In this document: positions 40,450 to 50,300 of the stretch, piece after piece
How positions within the stretch are numbered: position 1 is the first letter of the stretch
How the letters are laid out: every line of letters begins with the position of its first letter
Assembly: GCA_022606425.2 (NCBI GenBank)
Contig: JAHDVF020000440.1
Span: 992,001 to 1,056,000 of the forward strand
Source of the DNA: Lepidostoma basale
Lineage: Eukaryota > Arthropoda > Insecta > Trichoptera > Lepidostomatidae
DNA: 64,000 nucleotides
Direction of reading: 5' to 3'
Notes under the pieces: model-generated
The model's input: only the letters and a program-made list of their open reading frames with translations
Told to the model about the DNA's origin: nothing
Databases searched by the model: none
Translations under genes and position numbers: made by a program

Positions 40450-41180
40450 ATATTTTAATAACAGCGTTTGTCAAGGTCCATGTTAGTGAGTTAGTTTTAT
40501 CTAGAAGGATGCTATGCATCTTAAGACAGAGCGCAAAATAAACTACGTAACTTTAATTTAAAAACTTCATTTGATGGGATACACAAGGAAAAAAGATAGT
40601 CGGCTACTTCTAGATTCCACGGCTAATTACAGAGGGAAAATTTGAAATGAAGAGTTCAGTTGGACAACCCCAGAAAAAATGAAACATTGAATCCTAAGAA
40701 TTTGACACGATGATCGTCATATGTACGAGTAGCATATACAAGTTAAAATTAGAGAGAGTATCAGGAACAGTACAATAACAAGAGATTAATGGGTTATAAG
40801 TTAATTATAAGTTCAATTTTTTTTTTTAAAAATGGAGTTTTGCTGCCCAAGCATTTTTTGTGAAATATTCGCGTGACTCTTGACCTACGCGTAGCTGTTA
40901 TACAAATAGTTATATTTCTAAAATTAGTAATCCTATTTAAATAAAATAAAAATCATTATCATAATATAAGATTGTTTATTATTTACAAAAGCTTTATTTG
41001 TGTTTTTTCACATTTGGTATACTCACATTAAATTTAAAGAAAAAAACATTAAAAATATTATATATTAAATTTAATCTTTTTTTCGAACCGAAAATAAATT
41101 TTTTAATCAGTATCTCAAAAACATTATTTACGTAAGCTTATATTCATATTTTTAATACTATTGTCATAAGTCAGTGTAAT
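40450..41180. other. No gene recognised
   Basis: AT-rich sequence; no supported feature. Confidence 0.4.
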
Positions 41181-41199
41181 CCGATAGCGAAATGCACCA

Positions 41200-41282
41200 T
41201 AATCAGCGGTCCCGTACGGGACCGCTGGGCATTGAACTACGCAAATCCGCGGTCCCGTACAGAACCACTGGGCGTCTAAAGG
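41200..41282. mobile_element. Solo end of a piggyBac-like element
   Basis: Two direct units of GCGGTCCCGTACNGNACCNC-TGGGC lie at about 41205 and 41251, the first within the palindrome AGCGGTCCCGTACGGGACCGCT. The right edge is CGTCTAAAGG followed by TTAA (41283-41286). TTAA plus CCTTTAGACG-type ends suggest piggyBac; the other end was not found. Confidence 0.45.
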
Positions 41283-41289
41283 TTAATGA

Positions 41290-41895
41290 ACACTATAGAG
41301 AAATATACATTATATACATGTTACAGAATGAAAAGGTTTGTTTAATAAATTATTATTCTAATGACGGAAACATTATAACAGCATAAAATGAGTCCTAGCG
41401 TATTAGGAATAATAATGGCTATATTTCGAATCGTATTTGTTTACATAATCGGATCACATTCTAATTCCCAAGGCAAATGACTCTACAATACATTAAAATT
41501 ACTATTTTTGAACATATTACTTATGCAAAATGGTGGGCTCACCGGCAAGGCCGTTCACTCATCCTATAATGTCCATAAAAATAATTGTTTTTATTCCAAA
41601 CAACAATAAAAATAATCTCTGCATATTACGAAATAATTTAAATATTTGATGCAGCAAAAAAATACTAAAAAAAAATTAAGTACGTCACTTTGTATCGTAA
41701 ATATATTAAATTAATATGTTTTGCATAGTTTATATTTGTCATTGTGAAATACTTATTTACTATTTATATACGTCAGTTTTTTTTGTATTTGTGAAATAGA
41801 TGACTAACGTTGAATCATCAGGCTTATACCTACTTCCATTATCAGTTCTGTGTTGCTAGTATACGTTGATTCTAATACTTTTAATATCTCTCTAA
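41290..41895. other. No feature recognised
   Basis: AT-rich sequence. Confidence 0.4.
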
Positions 41896-41896
41896 A

Positions 41897-42540
41897 CCCT
41901 AGGTTCTCAAAGAGGGCGATAACGCCCCCTTCTGGGCATTTGAGACTTATGGGGGCAGTAGAAGACCCAGAAAAAACAGAGAGCGTGGGCAGATAAAAAA
42001 ATATTGTCTAAAAAGACAAAATAAAACACGCTTATCACGTAGGTACTGATAAAGCAAATTAAACTTAAATATTGGTATTGTATTGTTTAGGAAGATTAGT
42101 TGAGCCGAAGCGTTACCCTAGTACAAATTTCGGGGATCGAGCGTTCGCGGTAGCCGGTTCATCAGCTTGGAACAATTTCCCTTCACACCTCAGATGCATA
42201 AATGATCCCACAGATTTCAGATCTAAACTGAAAACCCATCTTTTTCATAATTCATACCCAATTCAAACATTTATACTTTGTTTTACTATAATTTCTAACC
42301 GATCGCGAAATCAGATGCAGCGTTCACATTTAGATTTTTAGATTTAAAACACGTCTTAATGCGCCCTTGAGGTGATTACATCACAAAAACGGCGCTTTAA
42401 AAGTTAGCAAATTATTATTATTATTATATTTGTAATCATTTTCCCTTTTTGAAAAACTTTTATGGGAGGGGGCGTTGAACGTTTATTTTTCTTGTAAAGG
42501 GGCGGTGGCCCAGAAAATATTGGAAACCTATGCCTAAACC
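41897..42540 (+). mobile_element. hAT-like MITE, V family, copy 2, split by a LINE
   Basis: CCTAGGTTCTCAAAGAGGGC, GATAACGCCCCCTTC and AACAGAGAGCGTGGGCAG on the left, TTTTATGGGAGGGGGCGTTG and GAAACCTATG on the right. The left and right parts are contiguous in the copy at 24527; 42062-42426 is an insertion. Confidence 0.6.
42062..42426 (+). mobile_element. CR1/L2-like LINE 3' end inserted in MITE V
   Basis: Frame: L-V-E-P-K-R-Y-P-S-T-N-F-G-D-R-A-F-A-V-A-G-S-S-A-W-N-N-F-P-S-H-L-R, then D-F-R-S-K-L-K-T-H-L-F. The G-D-R-A-F-x-V-A-x-P/S-x-x-W-N-x-L-P ... F-K/R-x-x-L-K-T-x-L-F block is the C-terminus of CR1/L2-type elements. A 3' UTR with GCGCCCTTGAGGTGATTACA and an (ATT)n tail follows. Confidence 0.75.
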
Positions 42541-42544
42541 ATAT

Positions 42545-43084
42545 GTTAAAACAATTGAAAGTATTCTTTTGGCTTGTGTAAAACATTATTTTATATTCTC
42601 TAACCTCATATTTACTGTTTACTACAAAAAAAAACAAGGTTTTATGTGCGAAAAACGCTTTTTTAGTGCTTAATTACATTTTTCTTATATTTTCGGGGGT
42701 CAGACTTTGTAAGAAAAGCCGATCTTTTGACACATTTTTTAGACGGTAGAACGACCTCGCGACGTCAGTCGAAACGAAAAGTAAGAATTTGTAGATTGTG
42801 CAATCAATGATAGCGTCGTCCACGTGTTCAAAGGAGGGATGAATTAAAAAAAAATTCTCAGTCGTGATTTTGGCGCAACACGTGTTCCACATTTTTCCTA
42901 ATAAGGTTAACCTTTTTCCCTGGCCACATCAACGATTGTTTTTTTGTAGTTGCTGTACAATTTCCAAAACTGTAGTAAAAAAATGACGCACATTTACACA
43001 CAGTCACATATTCTTATATTCACGACGTTTTTTGTTTGATTTTTGTTTGTTAATTCTATCGTCATTTAAGTTTAAACAACAACA
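42545..43084. other. No gene recognised
   Basis: AT-rich with a 72-codon minus frame (42892-42674) lacking recognisable motifs. Confidence 0.4.
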
Positions 43085-43570
43085 GCAAACCATCACACCG
43101 TTTCACCATCACACCGTTTCCCCGTAGAGGTAGGCAGAGAGAATGGACCGCCACACAACTCTATCCTGGTACACCTCTCTAGGTTCCTCCACATTCATAC
43201 AGCGAGTCATACACGCACGTTGATTCTTCCAACTTCTAACATGACCAACCTTTAAAATTTAATTGATTTGGTCATGCCATGTTTTTCTCGGTCTGCCTCG
43301 ACTCCGTACTCCATTTACATCATTAACGTATACTTTTTTTAACCATTCTTTCTTCATCCATGCGCTCCATATGTCCGAACCAACACAGCGATCCTTTCAT
43401 AATTTTGTTCATAATACCTTCTTCCGCTCTACATTCCTTTCTTATATCAGCATTTGAGGTTCTGTCGTATATCGTTCTACCACACATACGTTTTAGGGAC
43501 CTCATCTCTACTGCATTTATTCTACTCTCATCCTTCTTCTGCCAGTTCCACGCTTCGCTTCCATACATTA
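43085..43570 (-). mobile_element. LINE family M, antisense, divergent subfamily
   Basis: Minus frame: M-Y-G-S-E-A-W-N-W-Q-K-K-D-E-S-R-I-N-A-V-E-M-R-S-L-K-R-M-C-G-R-T-I-Y-D-R-T and L-C-W-F-G-H-M-E-R-M-D-E-E-R. The tail part (CATCACACCGTTTC) is duplicated at 43090-43125. Closer to the 28846 subfamily than to the common one. Confidence 0.75.
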
Positions 43571-43574
43571 GTTT

Positions 43575-44748
43575 AAGTTTGAAAGAGAGACTAAATACAA
43601 TATGGGAAAAAGTAAAAATATGCCACTGTAATATTTTTAAATATTCGCTAAACCCTGAAATATGTTATCTGTAATAATAAAAACAAAGTAACAATTTTTC
43701 AAACGTTATATATTATGTAAATTTGTCAGCTATAATAAAATTTTAAATCCAATGTATTGAATACGAATCCTCTTGAATAACTGTAATAGCAATATTTTAA
43801 ATCAGTAAATTTTACATAATTATTTGAAGATTATTTTTGTATAGAATCATATTAACCACCCCTGATCTGTATGTATATAAATGACTCAGTTTGCAATAGT
43901 GTTACCATTCTGCCGATGACAGCGAGCCTGGCGAAACCGGGTGCTGTCGAAATAAAGACAAAAGTAGAAATAGTTAAAAAAAACACCGTTTTATTTAATA
44001 ATTATTTAAAATGAACTTCCATCAAGAGATTTAAGTAAAATCATTTGATTAACCTGAAATATGTTTTCATTTTCTCTAATAACTAGGACTAAATGGGGTC
44101 CATATATCTCAAAACACAAAAAACGGCGCATTTTTGAAAGTTAAACACATGAAAAAATATGCTTTTTATGTCAATTCTGAGCCCTAGTCATAACCGAAAC
44201 ATGTCTGTGGAATTATATTTATCCTATTTGACTTTAATTATAATTGCCATTCCGTGGTTAAATGCAAAGTGTTCATTTATTTTATAAACATGTTAATCTA
44301 TAAAATATAATAAATCTTTTAAAAAACAGGCATTTTCGTACATATTAATTATGTAGTTCAAACTCATCCACCCACTGTAGGTACTCATAAATTGCATCAC
44401 GTTAGCGTTTATGCTAAAATAAACATAAGCGCAAAAACTTGCTGTACATCGGGCATCCAAAGCCTTGAGATTCGTATGCGAATGTGCAAATATCTGTTAC
44501 AATTCAGTCATAATTAAAAATAGGATTTCAATTACCTGTTTCCCTTTCACCGGACTTATGCTCTGGAGCATCACAAACGTATTTATTTATATTATACAGC
44601 CTTGTTTAGAGTAATTGCTACGGGTAACCGATTGTTTCATTGCTCCAAGGTTGTAATCAATTTTGCTCTGATTTTAATAATGAATCTTCTTGATTCAACA
44701 CTTCTTTTTCTCCTTATAGACCTTTGGTCTTTTTTTTTAAAGGAACAT
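43575..44748. other. Unassigned; partial Z repeat at 44283-44350
   Basis: AT-rich. CGATGACAGCGAGCCTGGCG, AAACCGGGTGCTGTC near 43915 and CATAACCGAAACATGTC near 44190 look like worn copies of the GAAAC motif. ATAAAATATAATAAATCTTT at 44297 is a piece of repeat Z. Confidence 0.35.
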
Positions 44749-44749
44749 A

Positions 44750-44905
44750 GAAGTTCCCGCCACATACCCGAGGCTGTTATAGGGCGTAGCGGCGCCCTTT
44801 TATCAGCCTCGCTCGAACACTCCCTGGGCCTGTCCCCGGTCCATCCGGGACTTACATTAAAAGACGGCAACAACAAGGGGGTGCCAGACCACATTTAATC
44901 TACTC
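44750..44905 (+). repeat. Repeat family G, copy 4
   Basis: CCACATACCCGAGGCTGTTA, TAGGGCGTAGCGGCGCCC and AAGGGGGTGCCAGACCACA, as in the 23437 copy. Confidence 0.65.
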
Positions 44906-45169
44906 CATCCTACTTCTATGCTCCGCTGTATTTTATTGAATAAATAAACATAATATATAATACATGAACATTTTGGGAACATTATATAAAAGATAAAAAA
45001 GAATGATACACCACAGGAATATACAGCGGGAAGAACGGGAGAGGCAGAGGAGAAATATGCGGGATGGGAAAAAAAATGAGGAGTACAATTTTTGGCATGT
45101 AGGACAAAGGACGAGGTTTAGGAAGCATTTCATAATATTAAATAAATAAATAAAATCACTGCACAAATT

Positions 45170-45580
45170 ATTATAATGGCCAAGAGGGAGAGGAACGAGG
45201 CCCGTCATAAAAGAGCAACCTCCTCCTCGCAGCTTTGGTCTGTTCCTAAAATCAGGTTGGCCTCTCTTGAGAGGTTGACTTCCAACTATCTCTCCATCTC
45301 TTCGGTGGTCTTCCCGGGGACGGCATCCGGCAGGAGTCTGATGCGCCACAGCGTGTGGGATTCTGGTGGGATCCATCCTCTGCACGTGCGCATTTCAGTA
45401 TCTTCTGCGCTGTCTGCCCCATCTCACGAGATCCTCTACCTTGCAGATTTCGCAGATAGCCGTGTTCCTCACCCTATCTCGAAGAGTCATTCCTGCTATC
45501 ATCCTCAGCGTCCTCATATATGCCACCCGTGCTTTAGCCTTCGTTCTTGTGGTGTGTTCTCGTTCTTGTGTGATTTAACA
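45170..45580 (-). mobile_element. LINE fragment, L family
   Basis: Minus strand: M-R-T-L-R-M-I-A-G-M-T-L-R-D-R-V-R-N, I-C-E-I-C-K-V-E-D-L-V-R-W-G, H-V-Q-R-M-D-P-T-R-I-P and P-P/R-K-R-W-R-D-S-W-K-S. One stop (after R-R-Y) and a frameshift after R-P-R. Plus-strand frames here are shadows. Confidence 0.75.
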
Positions 45581-45679
45581 CGTATAATTAATTGATTTAA
45601 AATTACACGTTTTATGATTAAATGTATGACCGTATCTAAAACACCAAAAATATGTAATACGGGTACAGAAAATCAACCC

Positions 45680-45870
45680 ATAGAATAGGTCTGAACCTTC
45701 AGATATCTAGGCACCTAATTGGAGTAGCTGATCTGCGGGAAGAAATATAAGCCCAAGTCAACAATGCAGCTGCAATCTCTGGTGCTCTAAAATCCCTAAT
45801 ATAGAAAAATATGAGAATTTATAAAGCACGCGTAATTGCAAAAAAAAATATGGCGTTAATGCAAGGGCCG
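45680..45870 (+). mobile_element. LINE fragment, L family, upstream part
   Basis: Reads N-Q-P-I-E, F-R-Y-L-G-T, A-Q-V-N-N-A-A-A-I-S-G-A-L-K-S-L and M-R-I-Y-K-A-R-V with stops; the same segment is clearer, antisense, at 56582-56794. Confidence 0.65.
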
Positions 45871-46430
45871 ATACTTCTTCTTCTTCTTCCTCAGCCTATT
45901 CCCGTCCACTCCTGGACAAAGGCCTCCTCCATTCGCTTCCATGTCACTCTGTCTTGTGCAGACTGCATCCAGATTATTCTGACGTGTCTGTTCAGATCAT
46001 CCTTCCACCGTAGTTGCGGTTGCCCTGCACTTCTTTTTGCCGTTCACGGTCTCCAAGTCAGCAGTCTTCTTGTCCACTTTTCGTCTGAGCTTCTGGCTAC
46101 GTGACCTGCCCATTGCCATTTTAGAGTCGCCACCCGGTGGATGATGTCAGTTACCTTTGTTTTTTATTTCATCGTATCGTTTCTAACTCTGTCTCTTAGG
46201 CTTATTCCTAACATGGCTCTTTCCATGGTCCTTTGGGTCACTCGTAGTTTCTTGGCACTTTGTTTGGACAATGTTAGTTTCAAGACCATAAGTACCAACT
46301 GGCAGAACGCAGGCTACATAGACTTTTTGTTTCAGGTTGATCAGTATTTTCCGGTTTTTAAGGATGAAACCCATGTTTCTGAAAGCTGTCCAGCTTAGTT
46401 CAATTCTTCTTTTTAGCTCTGCGGTTTAGT
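45868..46430 (-). mobile_element. LINE fragment, W family
   Basis: Minus strand: N-M-G-F-I-L-K-N-R-K-I-L-I-N-L-K-Q-K-V-Y-V-A-C-V-L-P-V-G-T-Y-G-L-E-T, then shifted frames ending W-x-Q-M-E-E-A-F-V-Q-E-W-like and AAGAAGAAG. The Y-x-x-x-V-L-P-x-x-x-Y-G-x-E-T box is the LINE post-palm motif. Several frameshifts. Confidence 0.7.
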
Positions 46431-46449
46431 TAGCTCGGCCCAATCGAAT

Positions 46450-46800
46450 ATTGTGTCCCATGTAAGGGTCTATGCAAGCGTGGTGTGGAAATGCCAAATT
46501 TCCCTCCTAACAAAGATGAAAATGTCGAATTTTTTAACAGGTGGGTAGAGCAAATTTGCTCAGAATCCCGCACTCTTAATACAGTCAGTCCGGCGGATTC
46601 TGGGGAGGACAAAAACCCGAAAAAAAACAGGAAGAAAAACTGATTGCTTGTTGCTACATAAAATATACGCACTATGCAACTGGAAGAATACCTTACAGCA
46701 CTTAAAAATGAATTGACAAAATAACTGGACTGTCTTAGGAATCAGGACCGACACAGTCAGGACCAAACAAGTGCTGAGGACACAATTCTGTATTTAACTG
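46450..46800 (+). pseudogene. Short THAP-like peptide joined to a LINE endonuclease start
   Basis: A frame at about 46452-46632 reads E-Y-C-V-P-C-K-G-L-C-K-R-G-V-E-M-P-N-F-P, then F-F-N-R-W-V-E-Q-I, with the C-x2-C ... F-P ... W order of the first half of a THAP zinc finger; the second Cys-His pair is missing. After a stop comes L-V-A-T-stop-N-I-R-T-M, the start pattern of a LINE AP-endonuclease. Both assignments are tentative. Confidence 0.3.
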
Positions 46801-47079
46801 CACATCGTATTTTTACAACACATTATTTTTTGTACATTTTGGCGTTCATAGCATTAATGTATATTATAGTACGCCTTAAAATATGCAAGGGTATCAAGGG
46901 TCGTCCATCGAATATTAAACTTTGAATAAGTTGAGTCTCACAACGACATCAATCTCATTGACAGATTGATGTAGCCATGTTTTATGGCATTGCAATAAAC
47001 AAATTTTACATGGCAAAAATGCGTTTTCTCTCTGGAGGCTGGTTTAATCTTAGTTAAATTTAATTTAATTTAGTGATAA

Positions 47080-47261
47080 TAATTAATTTTGGGGGCGGGA
47101 TTCCACCCCACGTTATCTCATCCCCCACCCTGCGGGCTTTTGGGATTTCAACTCGAGGCTCGAGGAGCAAGGGAGCTCTCAAAGAGATCGTAAGTATTTA
47201 TCACAATTTCATTAAAACTATTTTTCCGTTATTGCAGGGTATTCCCATTCCTACGTGCGTC
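47080..47261 (+). promoter_or_regulatory. Probable 5' region of MTHFS, possible 48-nt UTR intron
   Basis: The sequence becomes GC-richer (CCCCCACCCTGCGGGC). GTAAGT at 47190 and TTATTGCAG ending at 47237 could bound a very short 5' UTR intron. No in-frame ATG precedes 47262 after the stop at 47061-47063, so translation should begin at 47262 either way. Confidence 0.35.
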
Positions 47262-47378
47262 ATGAGTGTCCCGGCGATACGTGCCGCTAAAGCTGCTCTG
47301 AGAAAGAAAATGAAGGAAGTTATGAAGAATATATCTTCGGAAGACAGGATCGAACAATCTAGAATTATAACTGAAAAG
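47262..47378 (+). CDS. MTHFS: MTHFS coding exon 1
   Basis: 39 codons, starting ATGAGTGTCCCGGCG and ending ACTGAAAAG before the donor GTGAGT (47379). Encodes the basic N-terminal helix with K10. Confidence 0.9.
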
Positions 47379-50300
47379 GTGAGTCAACATATTTTTACGA
47401 TTTTATTTTTAATAATCGTTAATTAAAATTATATTCAATTTTATTTTTAAAAAATCATTAATATTACAGACAATTCCCAAGGCGTTTATGATTACAATTA
47501 AAAAAACATGTTATAACAATAACAATAACAATAATAAAAATATTAAAAATAAGAAAAACGGAACAATGCAGTAAGATAAAATATAAGACAATTTAAAAAA
47601 ATTTAGAACAATTAATAAATCGAAAAAATATATGTAAACAATCTACAATAGTACAATTAGAAAAACAAGAAAAGCAGATACAATTTTTATATAAAAGGGT
47701 TTAACCGTCGCGTTGCCATGTGGTCAATTGAGTTTCCACTGCCAATTTAAAGTTGATTTTCTTAAAACCTATGGACCCTAATATTATAAAAAAATTGTAA
47801 TCCTCCATTGAAGTGTTCTCAATATTTCGTAATAAAAAAAAAAGCAAAAAATTACTTCCTTCATCCCAAAAAAAAATATTTTCTAAGACTGCCCTCACCT
47901 TCATTCGTGTTAAGGTAGAATTTGTTTTGCTAATATTTACAACTTTATCAGAAGTGACAAATACTTACTCGCTGTTTTGAACGTATTATAAATTATATGT
48001 CTGGCCTTTTCAATAGGTACGTAATAATACCGACTGTGGATGAAAACGCAGCACGCAACTTAATAATATCAGAACTGTGAAAATATTAACACTTTACCAA
48101 AAGGGACAAATATTAATACGTACTCGTTGTCTTGAACGTACTATACATTTTGCCTAGGTGCCTTTATCATACGTAAAATCTCGTAAAGTCTCGCCCCGCC
48201 GGCCGCCGGCCGCAAGACAAGTTTATACTTGGTGTCCAGTTGCTCGTATGCTGTGACGCATTCCATATCAGAAATCGCATGGTTCCAGAAAAAAATTAAT
48301 AATGATATGTTTTTCAAATAATCCATGTATGTTATAGATATCGATCTATTTCTAATGAAATTCCCTACAAGATGACATAAATTAAATTTTGATTCATCGA
48401 GTCATATGCTTGATATTTAGATAAAGTTAGCGGTAAACTGAATTTACCACATGGGAGCGAGCGTTTTGTTTTGAACACGGTACGTTAAGGGTTAAAAGGG
48501 TTGTGTGATAAACATTTGATAATGCCTTAGAAGGGCGAAATATGTCATTCCCATAAAATATAATAAAACTTCTAGAAAACTGACGTTTTCATTCGTATTA
48601 ATTATTTAATATGGAGTTTTACACCGTTGTTCAAGAAACAATTAATAACTATATTTTTTAGTAGCTACTTTGTATTTTTGTAATCAGATTTTTAGAAGTT
48701 TTATTATATTTGTTTCGCCTTGCTAAGGTTATTAATTACTTTTTAATGATATTGTAGACATTATTATACAATACTTTTTCACAGTTTCTAGTTCGTTCAT
48801 AAAAAAAATATTTTCAGCTCACCAAGTCTCCAGAATGGATCAAAGCCAATAGGGTTTCCATATTCCTGTCCATGGCCAATGAAATTCAAACAGAAGCAGC
48901 CGCTCTTCTGGCAATCAGAAGTGGAAAAGCCACATTTGTTCCTCTGTGCCAAGAAGGCGATATGAGGATGCTGAGAATACGAGATGAAGAAGACCTCAAC
49001 AATCTCCCAAAAGATTCTTGGGGAATCAAGGAACCCAAGCCAATAGAAGGAAGGGACGATGCTTTAGAAACAGGTATAGAAAGAGTATTTATCAAAATCT
49101 TATATTATAGAATACAGGTCGTAGGTAGTCTAGAGTCTAGAGGATAGCATGCTTGACTCATCATCTAGAGGATTAAGGTTCAATCCTGATCAATACCCGA
49201 TTCCTTTGTAACAATATTGAGCTATTTTATCTCCATACGTTAATAAGTTACAAGTAAAAAGGATTAATTCGTTTTTTTTTTAGATTTCATTATGAACGCC
49301 CTTGAGGTTATTCACGAAAATTATTATTATTGTAATATCATTTGTAGAACATGTTATTTAGTGAAATAATTTTCAGAAAAAAGTGTTTAAATGAAAAAAT
49401 AATATTTTTTGATATTTCATTTTTTTAAATATAAGTTTAAGTTCTGTTTGTTTTATTTTGAAATCATAAATTTAATTTCTAATTGCTGATTTTTTTTATA
49501 ATACCTACATTATTTTTATTTTTTTTAAATTTTATCTTTGTTTTGAAATAATAGTAAATATAAAATTGGCACAATTATAAAAAAAACTAACTAACTTACC
49601 ATAGTCTCTCCGAAGGAGTAGGCAGAAAGAATGAACTGCCACACTTTTCTTTCCTGACATATTTCGCTCGCTTCCTCAACATTCATACGTCGTGTCATGC
49701 GCGCGCGTCGATTTATCTGACTCCTCACGTGGCCGACATTCAATATTTGATTTATTTGATCGTGCCAGGTTTTCCTCGGTCTTCCTCTATTTCTAGTTCC
49801 ATTTACATCATTACCATATACTTTTTTTTTACCATTCTTTCTTTATTCGTTTTTTCCATGTGTCCAAACCATCTTTATGATCCTTTTATTATTTTGTTCA
49901 TAACACCATCATTCGCACCGCATTCACTTCTTATATTTTCATTCGACACTCTATCATACACAGAGTATCCACATATTCGTCTAAGAGATCTCATTTCTAC
50001 TGCATTTGTTCTACTTTCGTCCTTCTTTTGCCAGTTCCAAGCTTTGCTTCCATACATAAGGGTCGGTATAAGAACACCATTGTGCCCTGCCATTTTAGCT
50101 TTTTGGATAGGTTTTATGTTTACGATGACAACTTTAAGTGGACCAATCACTTTGTTGCCTGCCCCAACCTTTCTTTCGATATCCCCCTCCACTCGCCCAT
50201 CTTTTGTAAACATACTACTCAAATACACGAACTCATCTACTTGTTACAAATTCACGCTTATGCTGCACACTGTCATGATTTATTCTTTTTTAAAAATCAT

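Noticed and set aside
45176..45595. A 139-codon plus frame as a host gene
   Set aside because: The opposite strand carries clear LINE motifs (T-L-R-D-R-V-R, H-V-Q-R-M-D); the plus frame is its shadow.
49074..49147. Extension of MTHFS exon 2 to the stop at 49147
   Set aside because: A GT donor at 49074 in phase with exon 3 restores the conserved G-G-L-D-L; the extension matches nothing in the family.
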